Shown here: in pieces, positions 22,544 through 31,977 of the stretch
Position numbering within the stretch: the first letter of the stretch is position 1
How the letters are laid out: each line of letters begins with the position of its first letter
Source: an uncultured Prevotellaceae bacterium
GTDB lineage: Bacteria; Bacteroidota; Bacteroidia; Bacteroidales; Bacteroidaceae
Direction: 5' to 3'
Length of the DNA stretch: 45,615 nucleotides
Assembly (NCBI GenBank): GCA_902768105.1
Contig: CACXJZ010000018.1
Span: 1-45,615, forward strand
The notes under the pieces: model-generated
Seen by the model: the letters and a program-made list of their open reading frames with translations, nothing else
Told to the model about the DNA's origin: nothing
Databases searched by the model: none
Translations under genes and position numbers: made by a program

Positions 22544-25500
22544 TTACTTTACCATTACCTTTTTTCCATTCACGATGTAAAGACCCTTTGTAGGATGCTC
22601 CACACGACGGCCGTCCAGCGTATAATACTGGTTGTCGGTTATTGCTTCACGTCTTGTATCAGTAATGGCCGTAGCATCAGAGAGGTCGAAGGTAATGAAC
22701 GACGGAGCGCCTGCAGGTGCTGGCAGATAGACGCGTCCCCTACCTAACAGCCCGCCAGCCCACTTATAGAAGCGGGCTTCAGTTGTTCCCTTCTTTACAC
22801 CCATGACATAGACAGTACTTGTGCCGGACTCGCCAGAGGTGGTTCCATCACTGACCTTCAGCAGGTTCACTTCTGGCTTGGGAGCGCCTGTCGTTTTTGT
22901 CAGCGTTACCTGGCCTTGTACATCAGGAGCATTAATGAGATATGGCTCTCCGGCCTTCAAGCTCGTAGTGACCCTCGTCAGCGTTGCCTTGCCGTCTGCG
23001 ACATTAGTTACGACGTATGCCACGCCGTTCTCTGCCAGAGTGACATCGAAGGCGCTAACCAGCGTAGCCCACCTGGACTCGCCAACGACAATCTCGAATG
23101 CGTTGTCGGGTACCCAGCGGTAGATATAGGGATGCGAGTGCTTGGTATCATCCTCGTCTTGTGCCGAGAATGCAGGCGTGGCGAAGCTGCTAAACAGGCT
23201 GCTGATGTCGAAGTCGCCCGTGCCACTGCCGCTTTCACCGCCACCTCCGAAGAGGCTCAAGTCGAAGTCGAGCTTGGTGGTGAACTTGACGTATTTATTT
23301 GCCTTGACGTCCACTTCCACGTCCTGATCCTGATCGTTCTTCTCTGTCTTCTTGCGGTCAGCGATGTTGAACGCTATTTTTGCCCGGTAGTATTGACCGA
23401 TGTTTGTAATGACTATTGTTGCCTTCAGGCTGTCGCCCTGGGCGGCTATGGTGCCGAACTTCAGTTTTCCACCACTACCGCCGAAGAGAGATGTCATGTC
23501 AAAGCCTACATTACCATCTGCGGGTTTGTCGGAAGCATAGAGATAGTCGCCGTTGCTGTTTCTGAAGCGGAAGTTGTTGGCTGTTCCCTCCGTCCGCTCT
23601 AGCGTCAGTTCCAGTGCGCCATTTGGCACATTGCCGATAATGCCGGATAAGACCTGTGTCTCTACGCCTTCCTTACCGCCCATCTTCGAGTCTTCCGACT
23701 TCATGATGTAGGATGTCGATTCTTCCTCGCCGACGATGATGATCTTGTCGCCATCGAGCAGCTGATTGAGGTTAGTTACCAGGGCATAATGACCTGCCTT
23801 CAGACCTTCGGGAGCCTTGTCGCGTGACGTCACAGTCACCAGGAGACTGCGCTTCATGGTGTATGACTTCTCTTCGTTAACTTCTGTGGTAGATTTGTCA
23901 TCAGGAGTCACGATTACCTTTACCTTGACGGTCACCTTGACGTCGTCACCTTCCTTCAGGGCCTTCATCACCATGTGCTTGCTGTTACCTTCTCCTTCTT
24001 CCTCGAACTTCACCACCTCTTCGTCTTTCGACTTGTAGGTGGCTGCATCTGCAGTACCAGCGGTATGCAGGTGACATGTATACAGTTCTGATGCGTTTCT
24101 TTGGGTGTCGTTCTTCATGTCTTTAATGTCATTGACGACAACCAAACCTTGCGTGAAGGCATACATACCATTGGTAGTGCCGACCTTGGCAGAATACTTT
24201 GGCTCGCTGTTATTGTTTCCACCAAGTCCGGAGAACATACTTGTGTCTTCTGTGTAGATTAGCGGACCATAGACGGTGACCTTGTCGCCAGGACTCATGT
24301 CGCTGGGTTTCAACTCTCCGTATGACAACGCTCCGCCTGCGTTATTGATAATAAGCCCATGTCCATCTACCACCTTCATGTGGTTGTCCTTGGTACCATT
24401 GTCAGAGATGTAGTACGAGCACGTGCCACTGGAGGATGTCATTCCTGGAATGGCAATACCACCAAGGTCGTCCATATCGAAGTCCGTGTCGTCCATGCCT
24501 GGAATCTCCATATCGCCAAACATGTCGAAGATGCCGCCGCTGACCTTTGAGATGACACCCTGAATGTAGTAGCAGGTTCCTTCGGTCCATGTTACTGTCC
24601 CATAACCATCGACATTGATAGTATGTTCTTTTGCAAGTTCACGTGCCTGTGCTACCGTGAAAGGCCTGTCCTTGCTGCCTGGGCTTGCTTCGCCTGTATT
24701 ATCAATCTTCACCGTGCAGGTAGCAGATGCCTTGTCGTGAAAATCGTTCGCTGCAACACGAGCGGTAATGGTGACTGTTCCACGTGCTTTCAGCGTTACC
24801 ACGCCACCGTCGCTAACAGTTGCCACGCTGGTGTTGCTGCTCGTCCATTCGACGTTGGAAGCATCCGTTCCTGTGCATGTAAGACTGAGCGTTATGGATG
24901 CGTTTAGGTCTGCATAATACTCGTCAGAGCCAAACTTAAGGGTAACTTTCTTCTGGGGGTCATCCACCTTCTGGTAGAAAGCAATCCAGGTGTCCTTGAT
25001 GTCGTCGTTGGCAGCATCGTTGCCTTCCTCCTTTACCTCCCAGCTGTTACTCATAAAGCTATTCTTCAGGCCGACGTTGTAGAATTTACTGTCTATCGCT
25101 TCTGTGCGCAGACAGTTGTACTTTATGCCAGTGAAATTATTTGTCTTGTCAGTACCTGTCGAAAGGCTGCTGGCATCATACTGCAGGTAGTTGTCGCCCA
25201 CCTTGAAGCGCACATTGCCATCGGCTTTCTCCACCGTCCACTGGATGGTAGAAGCCACGTCGCCCATGATGCGATCCTTGTCGGCATTCAGCTCCACGGC
25301 AGAAGTGCCGGGCTTCTTGTCACCCTTGTCGTTGGTCATAGCGAGGCCTGTAGTCTTATCGACAATAACAACCGTGCTTCCTGCCGTCAGATTAGCAAAG
25401 GAAACTTCCTTCCACTTGGTGTATTTCTTGACAGTCTTCTTGTAAAGAACGACTTCGGCAAGATAGTTTCCGTAATTTTGTCCCTCATGAAGTTCGGCCT

Positions 25501-25981
25501 TGTAGAAAGGGTTGATGTAACTCCAATACAGATAATAGGTTGGGTTGCTAGAGCAACTCAACAGACCACCTGAACTACCATAATTCTCAAGGGAAAATAC
25601 TGATGTCGCACCTCCATCACCTACACCAAGTTTAGGAGAATTACCCAGTTGTGCATAGAGCGGTGCTGTACCACCACGCCTGAAAGTGAACGCACCATTA
25701 TCATTTGTCACCGTCCACTGAATGGCATCAGAAACATTACTACTGATGGTTCTGTTGTACGCACTAAGGGTTACGCTGACACCCTTAAAGTCATTGTCAT
25801 TGTTCGGCAGGGCGATATTCAGCCCAGAGCTAACCAATACTACGACATCGCCAGTTGCAACCTCCGAAAGGTTGGTCACCTTGACCCATTCGTAGTCATA
25901 GTCATTTGCAATTGCGTTTCCCACTCCTCCAAATAGTGCGCATAGCATGAGGAGTGACTTTAAAACAAAAAACTTTTTCAT
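22544..25981 (-). CDS. Large secreted multidomain protein with Ig-like domain
   Basis: A 1145-residue protein with a signal peptide (1-26, ending AIA before NDYDYEW). Three related beta-rich segments begin near residues 31, 190 and 732 (xLxxGDVVVLV / AGSTVVIVD / DGDKIIIVG followed by NGAFTFR / NVRFKVGDNYL / NFRFRNSNGDYL). A bacterial Ig-like (BIG2) domain spans about 350-426 (VEWTSSNTSVATVSDGGVVTLKARGTVTITA). A probable OB-like DUF6359-type domain spans about 440-620. The tail TLDGRRVEHPTKGLYIVNGKKVMVK resembles Prevotella C-terminal sorting ends. Acidic or Gly-rich loops containing SLFGG-like text recur (485-505, 578-592, 826-838, 904-935). It starts 27 bp after the efflux outer-membrane gene, so it may be co-transcribed with the pump. 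Function unknown. Confidence 0.75.
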   Translation of the reverse strand: MKKFFVLKSLLMLCALFGGVGNAIANDYDYEWVKVTNLSEVATGDVVVLVSSGLNIALPNNDNDFKGVSVTLSAYNRTISSNVSDAIQWTVTNDNGAFTFRRGGTAPLYAQLGNSPKLGVGDGGATSVFSLENYGSSGGLLSCSSNPTYYLYWSYINPFYKAELHEGQNYGNYLAEVVLYKKTVKKYTKWKEVSFANLTAGSTVVIVDKTTGLAMTNDKGDKKPGTSAVELNADKDRIMGDVASTIQWTVEKADGNVRFKVGDNYLQYDASSLSTGTDKTNNFTGIKYNCLRTEAIDSKFYNVGLKNSFMSNSWEVKEEGNDAANDDIKDTWIAFYQKVDDPQKKVTLKFGSDEYYADLNASITLSLTCTGTDASNVEWTSSNTSVATVSDGGVVTLKARGTVTITARVAANDFHDKASATCTVKIDNTGEASPGSKDRPFTVAQARELAKEHTINVDGYGTVTWTEGTCYYIQGVISKVSGGIFDMFGDMEIPGMDDTDFDMDDLGGIAIPGMTSSSGTCSYYISDNGTKDNHMKVVDGHGLIINNAGGALSYGELKPSDMSPGDKVTVYGPLIYTEDTSMFSGLGGNNNSEPKYSAKVGTTNGMYAFTQGLVVVNDIKDMKNDTQRNASELYTCHLHTAGTADAATYKSKDEEVVKFEEEGEGNSKHMVMKALKEGDDVKVTVKVKVIVTPDDKSTTEVNEEKSYTMKRSLLVTVTSRDKAPEGLKAGHYALVTNLNQLLDGDKIIIVGEEESTSYIMKSEDSKMGGKEGVETQVLSGIIGNVPNGALELTLERTEGTANNFRFRNSNGDYLYASDKPADGNVGFDMTSLFGGSGGKLKFGTIAAQGDSLKATIVITNIGQYYRAKIAFNIADRKKTEKNDQDQDVEVDVKANKYVKFTTKLDFDLSLFGGGGESGSGTGDFDISSLFSSFATPAFSAQDEDDTKHSHPYIYRWVPDNAFEIVVGESRWATLVSAFDVTLAENGVAYVVTNVADGKATLTRVTTSLKAGEPYLINAPDVQGQVTLTKTTGAPKPEVNLLKVSDGTTSGESGTSTVYVMGVKKGTTEARFYKWAGGLLGRGRVYLPAPAGAPSFITFDLSDATAITDTRREAITDNQYYTLDGRRVEHPTKGLYIVNGKKVMVK

Positions 25982-26008
25982 CTATGTTTAATCTTTGTAT
26001 ATTATTAC

Positions 26009-27418
26009 TTACTTGCTTCCTCCGCCAAGGGCGATGTAAAGGGCAATAACGGCCTGTGCACCGTTATACAGGTTCGCGGCCTCATTGAGCTGGGCACTTA
26101 GGAGCGACTCCTGCGCGGTGAGCACCTCGAGGTAGGCTGCCTTACCGTTGTCCATCAGCTCGTGGGTACCGACATAGGCCTCGTGGAGCACCTCCACCTG
26201 ACGGTTATAATAGATATGCTTCTCACGAGCAACCTGACAGTCTGCAAGAGCCTCGTTCACATCGTAGCCAGCATCGATGACGGCCTGAATGTACTTCTTC
26301 TTCATGTTCTCCTCATTGAGCTTGGCAATCTTGTAGTTGGCCTTGATCTCACCACGGGCGAAGATGGGCTGCGAGAGCGAAGCGACAGCCTGAAGCAGCA
26401 ACTTGCCAGGATTAACCTCAATGCCATTGTTGTTGGTCCAGCCAGCCGATCCCGAGAGAGAGAGACTGGGGAAGAAAGCGGCGCGGGCAGCCTGCGTGTT
26501 ATAGAAAGCCTCCTCCATGTAGAAGTTAGCCAGACGGATGTCGGGACGTCTCTCCAACATGACGGCAGGCACGCCAAGCTTCATGAACCGCTCCTCGAAC
26601 AGACGCTGGCCTTCAGTTGCCGAATGGTACTGGTCAGTTGCCCCCCAATGGGAGCGCTCAATATGTTGCGGTGTGATACACAACAGCCTGCAGATTTCAT
26701 TCTCTGTGGAACGTATGCTACGGCGGATGCCGACAATCTGCAGCTTCACGTCGAGCCACGACGACTCCTGCTGGTTGACGGCGGTGCTGTAGGTCTGACC
26801 GTTCTCGTAGAGTGCCTGCTGCGTATCCAAAGATGCCTTCCAGAGACTGTCAGTCTCAATGAGGATTTCCAGTTCGCGGTCGAGCAGCTGCAGGTAGAAA
26901 TACTGCTGGGCTGTGGTCGAGATAAGGTTGGCACGCGTAGCCTCCTCACTCATCTGGGCCTGTAGAAGCTGAGCCTTCTTGGCACGTTTCTGGCTAGTGA
27001 TGGAGCCGAACACGTCGAGGTCCCAAGACACCTGCATCTGAAGATTATAGGTCTTCGTAGGCTTAGCACCGTCAAAACTGGACAGCGAGCCCTGCGGTGA
27101 GAAGTAGAGCGACGGCAGGTAGGCCAGCTTGGCTGCCTGCAACGATGCCTGACTCTTCTCGATAGCAATGCGTGCAGAGGCAAGGTCGGTATTACGTGCC
27201 AGCACACTGTCGATAAGCTGCTGCAACAGCGGGTCAGTGAAGAACTCACGCCACGACATCTGGGCGATAGAAGCATCTCCAACAAATCCTGCAGGGACAT
27301 CAATGCCAAATACGTCGGCAGGTTCCTCCACAGTCTTCTCGTACTTATTGTAAAGTCCGCAGCCCGTAAGCACAAGGCTCACGGCTGCTACAGTCATCAA
27401 ATTAATTATTCTTTTCAT
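26009..27418 (-). CDS. RND efflux outer-membrane lipoprotein (NodT/OprM type)
   Basis: A 469-residue TolC-superfamily channel protein. The lipobox LVLTGC lies in the N-terminal 20 residues. Two OEP repeats follow, with typical stretches SWREFFTDPLLQQLIDSVLARNTDLASARIAIEKSQA and RRPDIRLANFYMEEAFYNTQAARAAFFPSLSLSGSAGW. It should form the outer-membrane exit of the tripartite pump encoded upstream. It begins 7 bp after the transporter gene. Confidence 0.94.
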   Translation of the reverse strand: MKRIINLMTVAAVSLVLTGCGLYNKYEKTVEEPADVFGIDVPAGFVGDASIAQMSWREFFTDPLLQQLIDSVLARNTDLASARIAIEKSQASLQAAKLAYLPSLYFSPQGSLSSFDGAKPTKTYNLQMQVSWDLDVFGSITSQKRAKKAQLLQAQMSEEATRANLISTTAQQYFYLQLLDRELEILIETDSLWKASLDTQQALYENGQTYSTAVNQQESSWLDVKLQIVGIRRSIRSTENEICRLLCITPQHIERSHWGATDQYHSATEGQRLFEERFMKLGVPAVMLERRPDIRLANFYMEEAFYNTQAARAAFFPSLSLSGSAGWTNNNGIEVNPGKLLLQAVASLSQPIFARGEIKANYKIAKLNEENMKKKYIQAVIDAGYDVNEALADCQVAREKHIYYNRQVEVLHEAYVGTHELMDNGKAAYLEVLTAQESLLSAQLNEAANLYNGAQAVIALYIALGGGSK

Positions 27419-27425
27419 ATCTTAC

Positions 27426-30400
27426 TTAGTCTTTGCTTGTTTCTACGACGGTTTCTTCTGCGTTTTCAGCTTTCACTGGAACAGGAGCACCTTGGAAACG
27501 CTCATGAAGTTTCTGGAACACGATGAAGAAGGCAGGTACGACGAAGAGCAGGGCGATGGTGCCCACACTCATACCGCCGATGACACCCAGGGCCAGGGCA
27601 CGGTTACCGTTGGCACCGGCACCACCCTCGATGACGAGCGGTATCATACCGATAATCATCGTGGCTACCGTCATCAGGATAGGACGCAGACGTTCCTTGC
27701 AGGCCTCGAAAGCAGCATCGACGATGCTCAAGCCCTGTGCACGGCGCTCTGTGGCAAACTCGGTAATCAGGATGGCCGTCTTTGCCAACAGACCGATCAG
27801 CATGATGACACCCGTCTGCAGGTAGATATTGTTGTCCATGCCAGGGAATCCGAGCAGATTGCCGAAATAGGCGAATACAAAGGCTCCCATCAGTCCGAAC
27901 GGTACGCTGAACAGCACAGCCCACGGTGTGAACCACGAGTTGTAGAGCGAAGCCAGGATGAGGTATATCAGGATGGCGCAGATGACATAGATGAGGGCTG
28001 TGGCATTGGAGTTGGCTGTCTCCTCAAGCTCACGCGACATGCCGCTGTACTCGTAGGTGGCCGTTTTTGGCATCTTCTCCTGGAACACTTCGGCAATGGC
28101 CTTGTGGGCATCGCCCTCTGTGTAGCCGCTGTTCACACTGATGTAGCAGCTGATGCTCTGGAACAGGTTGAAGTGCTCGATGTTGGCCGGGCCGATAATC
28201 TGTTTCAGCGAGACAAACTGAGAGATGGGGGCCATCTTGCCGTTACCCACCTGCATGAAGATATTGTGCAGCGACTGCGGGTCGAGACGATACTCAGGCG
28301 AGGCTGCTGCCATGATGCGATAGACTTTACCAAACTGGTTGAAGTTGCCGATATACGCACCACCGCAGTAGGTGCCGAGGGTACTGAGAACGGCTTCAGG
28401 TGTCACACCGGCGCGGTTGCACTGGGTAGCATCGACATCAACCTGGTACTTCGGGAAGCGCTCCGAGTAGGTCGATGAGGCGGAGGCTATCTCAGGACGC
28501 TCTGACAGCTTGGTCAGGAAGAGCTCGGTCTGCTTGGCGAACTCCGACAGGTTGCCGTCAGTGGGGTCTTCCACAACGAGGCTCACGCTGTTACTCGTAC
28601 CATAGCCGGGAATCTGCGGCATCTCGAAAGGCAGTACCCGTACATCCTTAATCTCCTGACAACTGAAGTAGAAACGGTACATGACAAGGGTCAGCAAGTG
28701 GTTCATACCCGGACGCTCCTCCCAGTTCTTCAGACGAACAACCAGTGTGGCATAGTTTGAACCGGCACCAGACAACATACCATAACCGCAGGCGACGGCA
28801 AAACTCTCCAGTTCGGGAATCTCCTTCACCTTCGCCTCCACCTGCTTCACCATTTCACGGGTCTGCTGCAGCGTGGAACCTTCCGGTGCTTGCAACTCAG
28901 CCAGGAACACACCCTGGTCTTCCTGTGGCACAAGACCTGAAGGCAGGTTCTTCATGAAGAAGAACAGCAGCACGGCAGCCAGAGCCAGCAGGCTCCATGC
29001 CATGAGGGGTCGCTTGATGAACTTCTGTACGGCCTTGCTGTATTTGTTGTAGATGGCGTTGTAGCTGACGTTATAGGCTTTTTTCGTGTAATAAGCCAGG
29101 CTCTTGCCTTCTTTCTTGCCTTCAGTGACGCGCATCATAATGGCGCAGAGGGCAGGACACAGTGTCAGAGCCGACACACACGACAGACCGACGCTGGATG
29201 CAATCGTTACACCGAACTGGGTGAAGAAGGTACCTGAGGTACCCGGCATGAACATCACGGGGACGAACACGGCCATGAATACCAAGGTACACGAGACGAC
29301 GGCTACCGACACCTCGCTCATGGCCTGACGGGTAGCCTCGCGGGCATCGCTGATGCCACCCTCCATCTTCGCCATGACTGCCTCAACCACCACAATGGCG
29401 TCATCGACCACCGTACCGATGGCCAGCACCAGGGCAAACAGCGTCAGGATGTTGAGCGAGAAGCCTGCCAGTGAGACGATGGCAAAGGTGCCCAGCAGCG
29501 ACACGACAATCGAGATAGAGGGGATGATGGTAGCCTTGAAGTTCTGCAGGAAGAAGAACACCACGAGCACCACCAGGATGATGGCAATGACAAGGGTCTC
29601 CACCACGTTATGGATGGCAGCAAAGAGGAAGTCGTCGCTGGTCATCAGAGTCACAAACTCCAGTCCGGCAGGCATCGTTGACTTCAACTCTTTAAACGTC
29701 TTGTTGATGTTGGCATTCACCTGGGTGGCGTTGGCCCCCGGTGCGGCAAACACCATGAACATAGCACCTGGCTTGTCCTGGATGTTCGACGTGAAGTTGT
29801 AGCTCATGGCACCAATCTTCACTTCTGCCACATCGCTCAGGTGCAGCAAACCGCCGCCACTGGTGCGCAGCACTATCTCGTTGAACTCTTCGACCGTCTT
29901 CAGCGTACCCTTGTACTGCATGGAGTATTGGTAGGAGTTCTTCGACTGCTCGCCCAGGGAACCCACAGCTGCCACGAAGCTCTGTCCGCCGATGGCAGCG
30001 AAGATGTCGTTAGGAGTCAGGCCGTACTGAGCCATCACGTCGGGCTTCAGCCAGATACGCAGGGCGTAGGTGTTACCCATACTCTGCACATTACCCACAC
30101 CGGTGATACGCATCAGACGCGGCTTCACGTTGATATCGACATAGTTCGACACGAAGTCCTCGTCGTACTTGCCGTCGGCACTCTTTACGGCGAAAATCTG
30201 CAGAATGTTGTTCTGTCGTTTCTGTACCGTTACGCCAATCTTATTCACGTCGGCAGGCAATAGGGCCTGTGTACGGGTCACGCGGTTCTGCACGTTCACC
30301 GTCGCCATGTCGGGGTCGGTGCCCTGCTTGAAATAGACCGTAATTTCTGCGTCACCATTGGAGGATGCCTTCGAGGTCATATAGGTCATGTCCGGCACAC

Positions 30401-30614
30401 CGTTGATAGCCTCTTCGAGTGGCTGTATGACCGACTTCATCACCGTGTTCTCGTCAGCACCCGAGTAGCTGGTACTCACCATCACCGTAGGAGGTGCGAT
30501 ATCCGGATATTGCTCAACTGGCAGCGAATTCATCGAGATATAGCCCACCAGTGCAATGACAATCGAGATGGCACACGCCATCACGTATCTGTTGATGAAA
30601 ATATTGTTCTTCAT
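27426..30614 (-). CDS. RND multidrug efflux inner-membrane transporter (AcrB/MexB family)
   Basis: A 1062-residue HAE1-family RND pump with twelve predicted helices and two large periplasmic loops. The proton-relay residues are present: paired Asp in TM4 (GTVVDDAIVVVE) and Lys in TM10 (LLAKTAILITEFA). Other family marks are YISMNSLPVEQYPDIAPPTVMVSTSYSGA and MPGTSGTFFTQFGVTIASSV. It is driven by the proton gradient and exports hydrophobic drugs, detergents or bile compounds, though specificity cannot be read here. Second in the operon after the adaptor. Confidence 0.96.
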   Translation of the reverse strand: MKNNIFINRYVMACAISIVIALVGYISMNSLPVEQYPDIAPPTVMVSTSYSGADENTVMKSVIQPLEEAINGVPDMTYMTSKASSNGDAEITVYFKQGTDPDMATVNVQNRVTRTQALLPADVNKIGVTVQKRQNNILQIFAVKSADGKYDEDFVSNYVDINVKPRLMRITGVGNVQSMGNTYALRIWLKPDVMAQYGLTPNDIFAAIGGQSFVAAVGSLGEQSKNSYQYSMQYKGTLKTVEEFNEIVLRTSGGGLLHLSDVAEVKIGAMSYNFTSNIQDKPGAMFMVFAAPGANATQVNANINKTFKELKSTMPAGLEFVTLMTSDDFLFAAIHNVVETLVIAIILVVLVVFFFLQNFKATIIPSISIVVSLLGTFAIVSLAGFSLNILTLFALVLAIGTVVDDAIVVVEAVMAKMEGGISDAREATRQAMSEVSVAVVSCTLVFMAVFVPVMFMPGTSGTFFTQFGVTIASSVGLSCVSALTLCPALCAIMMRVTEGKKEGKSLAYYTKKAYNVSYNAIYNKYSKAVQKFIKRPLMAWSLLALAAVLLFFFMKNLPSGLVPQEDQGVFLAELQAPEGSTLQQTREMVKQVEAKVKEIPELESFAVACGYGMLSGAGSNYATLVVRLKNWEERPGMNHLLTLVMYRFYFSCQEIKDVRVLPFEMPQIPGYGTSNSVSLVVEDPTDGNLSEFAKQTELFLTKLSERPEIASASSTYSERFPKYQVDVDATQCNRAGVTPEAVLSTLGTYCGGAYIGNFNQFGKVYRIMAAASPEYRLDPQSLHNIFMQVGNGKMAPISQFVSLKQIIGPANIEHFNLFQSISCYISVNSGYTEGDAHKAIAEVFQEKMPKTATYEYSGMSRELEETANSNATALIYVICAILIYLILASLYNSWFTPWAVLFSVPFGLMGAFVFAYFGNLLGFPGMDNNIYLQTGVIMLIGLLAKTAILITEFATERRAQGLSIVDAAFEACKERLRPILMTVATMIIGMIPLVIEGGAGANGNRALALGVIGGMSVGTIALLFVVPAFFIVFQKLHERFQGAPVPVKAENAEETVVETSKD

Positions 30615-30628
30615 TGTTCTCGTTATTA

Positions 30629-30638
30629 CGTTATAACG
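30629..30638. promoter_or_regulatory. Perfect 10-bp palindrome CGTTATAACG between adaptor and transporter genes
   Basis: CGTTATAACG sits in the 37-bp gap between the RND adaptor stop and the transporter start and is flanked by related GTTATTACG and GTATTACG text. It could be a protein-binding site or an mRNA hairpin, or chance. There is no regulator gene beside it. Confidence 0.3.
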
Positions 30639-30651
30639 GTATTACGAAATA

Positions 30652-31782
30652 CTATTTTTCCTTCTCTTCTTTAGGAAACAGCACGCGCTGTCCTTCCTGC
30701 ACATTATTCGCACCGATGGTCACAATCCGGTCGCCTACGTTCAGGCCACTGGTCACGATGTAGTCCTTACCGTTGCCTGTGTCTTCTGTCGTCACCTCGA
30801 TGGCAGTAGCCGTACTGTCGGCCTGTACTTTATAAACCTGTGCCTTGTCCTGAAGGCGAACCACAGCCTTCTGGGGAACGATAATCACGTCCTTCTCGGC
30901 AAATTTCAACACCACTGTACCCTGTATGCCGGAGTACAGATGGCCGTCGGGGTTGGGGAACGATACCTTGGCAGTCAACGAGCCGGTGGCAGCATTCACG
31001 ATACCTGTCATACTGACGACACGACCCTGATGAGGATACTCCGTACCGTTTTTCATGACAAACGTTGCCGGGGGCATGCTGGCAAGGATTTTCTCTAAGT
31101 CGGCTGCCTTCACGCCTTCCTGTACCATGGACTCGATGACAGCCTCCGTTACAGAGATCTCGGCGTCCATCGTCGTGTTGCCGCTCAGCATGGTCAGCTG
31201 CATACCAGGTGAAACCTGATCACCCGTGCGCACGGGAATCTCACCGATAACGCCGGATACGGAAGCCGTGATGGTACAGAAACCGAGGTTCACCCTTGCA
31301 CGGCTCACCGCAGCACGGGCCTGTGCCACCGAGGCCTGCGCCTGACGGTAGGTATTCAGCGAGTTGTCGAGCATGTACTTGCTCACAATCTTCTTCTCAT
31401 ACAGGTTCTTGTTCGACTCATACTCCAGTTTCGCACTATTTTCCTGAGCCAGTGCTGCCTGCAGGTTTGCCTGAGCAGACTCCAAATCCAGCTGCGCATT
31501 ACGCTGGTCGATGACGAAGAGCACCTGACCCTTCTTCACCTGCTGACCTTCGGTTACGCAGATCTTTGTCAACTGGCCACTGACCTGTGGCGTTACCGTT
31601 ACGTCGTTCTGACCTTTCATCCTAGCACTGAACTTATAAGGGAGCTCAATGTCCGATTTCTCCACTGTCATCGTCTCGTACGATGTTTGAACTTCCTTGG
31701 GCATGTCAATGCCACAGGCAACCAGCAGACTGACCGCCGCTCCGAGCATCATGACCCTTGTCATTGTACTTTTCTTTTTCAT
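30652..31782 (-). CDS. RND efflux periplasmic adaptor lipoprotein (AcrA/MexA family)
   Basis: A 376-residue membrane-fusion protein. The lipobox is SLLVACG near residue 22. The barrel-sandwich (lipoyl) halves are VTVTPQVSGQLTKICVTEGQQVKKGQVLFVIDQ and AVSRARVNLGFCTITASVSGVIGEIPVRTGDQVSPG, with an alpha-hairpin between them, followed by beta-barrel and membrane-proximal domains. It links the transporter to the outer-membrane channel. First gene of the pump operon, with a perfect promoter about 60 bp upstream. No TetR-type repressor is adjacent. Confidence 0.95.
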   Translation of the reverse strand: MKKKSTMTRVMMLGAAVSLLVACGIDMPKEVQTSYETMTVEKSDIELPYKFSARMKGQNDVTVTPQVSGQLTKICVTEGQQVKKGQVLFVIDQRNAQLDLESAQANLQAALAQENSAKLEYESNKNLYEKKIVSKYMLDNSLNTYRQAQASVAQARAAVSRARVNLGFCTITASVSGVIGEIPVRTGDQVSPGMQLTMLSGNTTMDAEISVTEAVIESMVQEGVKAADLEKILASMPPATFVMKNGTEYPHQGRVVSMTGIVNAATGSLTAKVSFPNPDGHLYSGIQGTVVLKFAEKDVIIVPQKAVVRLQDKAQVYKVQADSTATAIEVTTEDTGNGKDYIVTSGLNVGDRIVTIGANNVQEGQRVLFPKEEKEK

Positions 31783-31847
31783 GTTGTCATTTGTTTTTGT
31801 TTGTTATTATTCTGTTCTTTATTTTTCACATAATTAAATAATTGATT

Positions 31848-31879
31848 GCAAAAATACGATATTTTTCTAATATTCCAAA
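31848..31879 (-). promoter_or_regulatory. Promoter of the RND efflux operon
   Basis: On the minus strand TTTG (31876-31879), 19 bp, TATTTTTGC (31848-31856). The leader is about 58 nt. It diverges from the promoter at 31917-31949. Confidence 0.8.
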
Positions 31880-31916
31880 CATTTGGGGGAAATAACTTGT
31901 AAATATCCCTAATTTT

Positions 31917-31949
31917 TTTGGCCGTTAGCAGATTTGTTAGTAATTTTGC
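31917..31949 (+). promoter_or_regulatory. Promoter of the TPR lipoprotein gene
   Basis: TTTG at 31917-31920, 20 bp, then TAATTTTGC at 31941-31949. The leader is about 25 nt to the ATG at 31978. Confidence 0.65.
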
Positions 31950-31977
31950 GGCTCAAGATAACAAAAAGATTATTGAT

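Noticed and set aside
25982-26008. Promoter-like TAATCTTTG in the gap between the efflux channel gene and the large secreted protein gene
   Set aside because: It is on the plus strand, pointing into the efflux gene, and has no matching gene.
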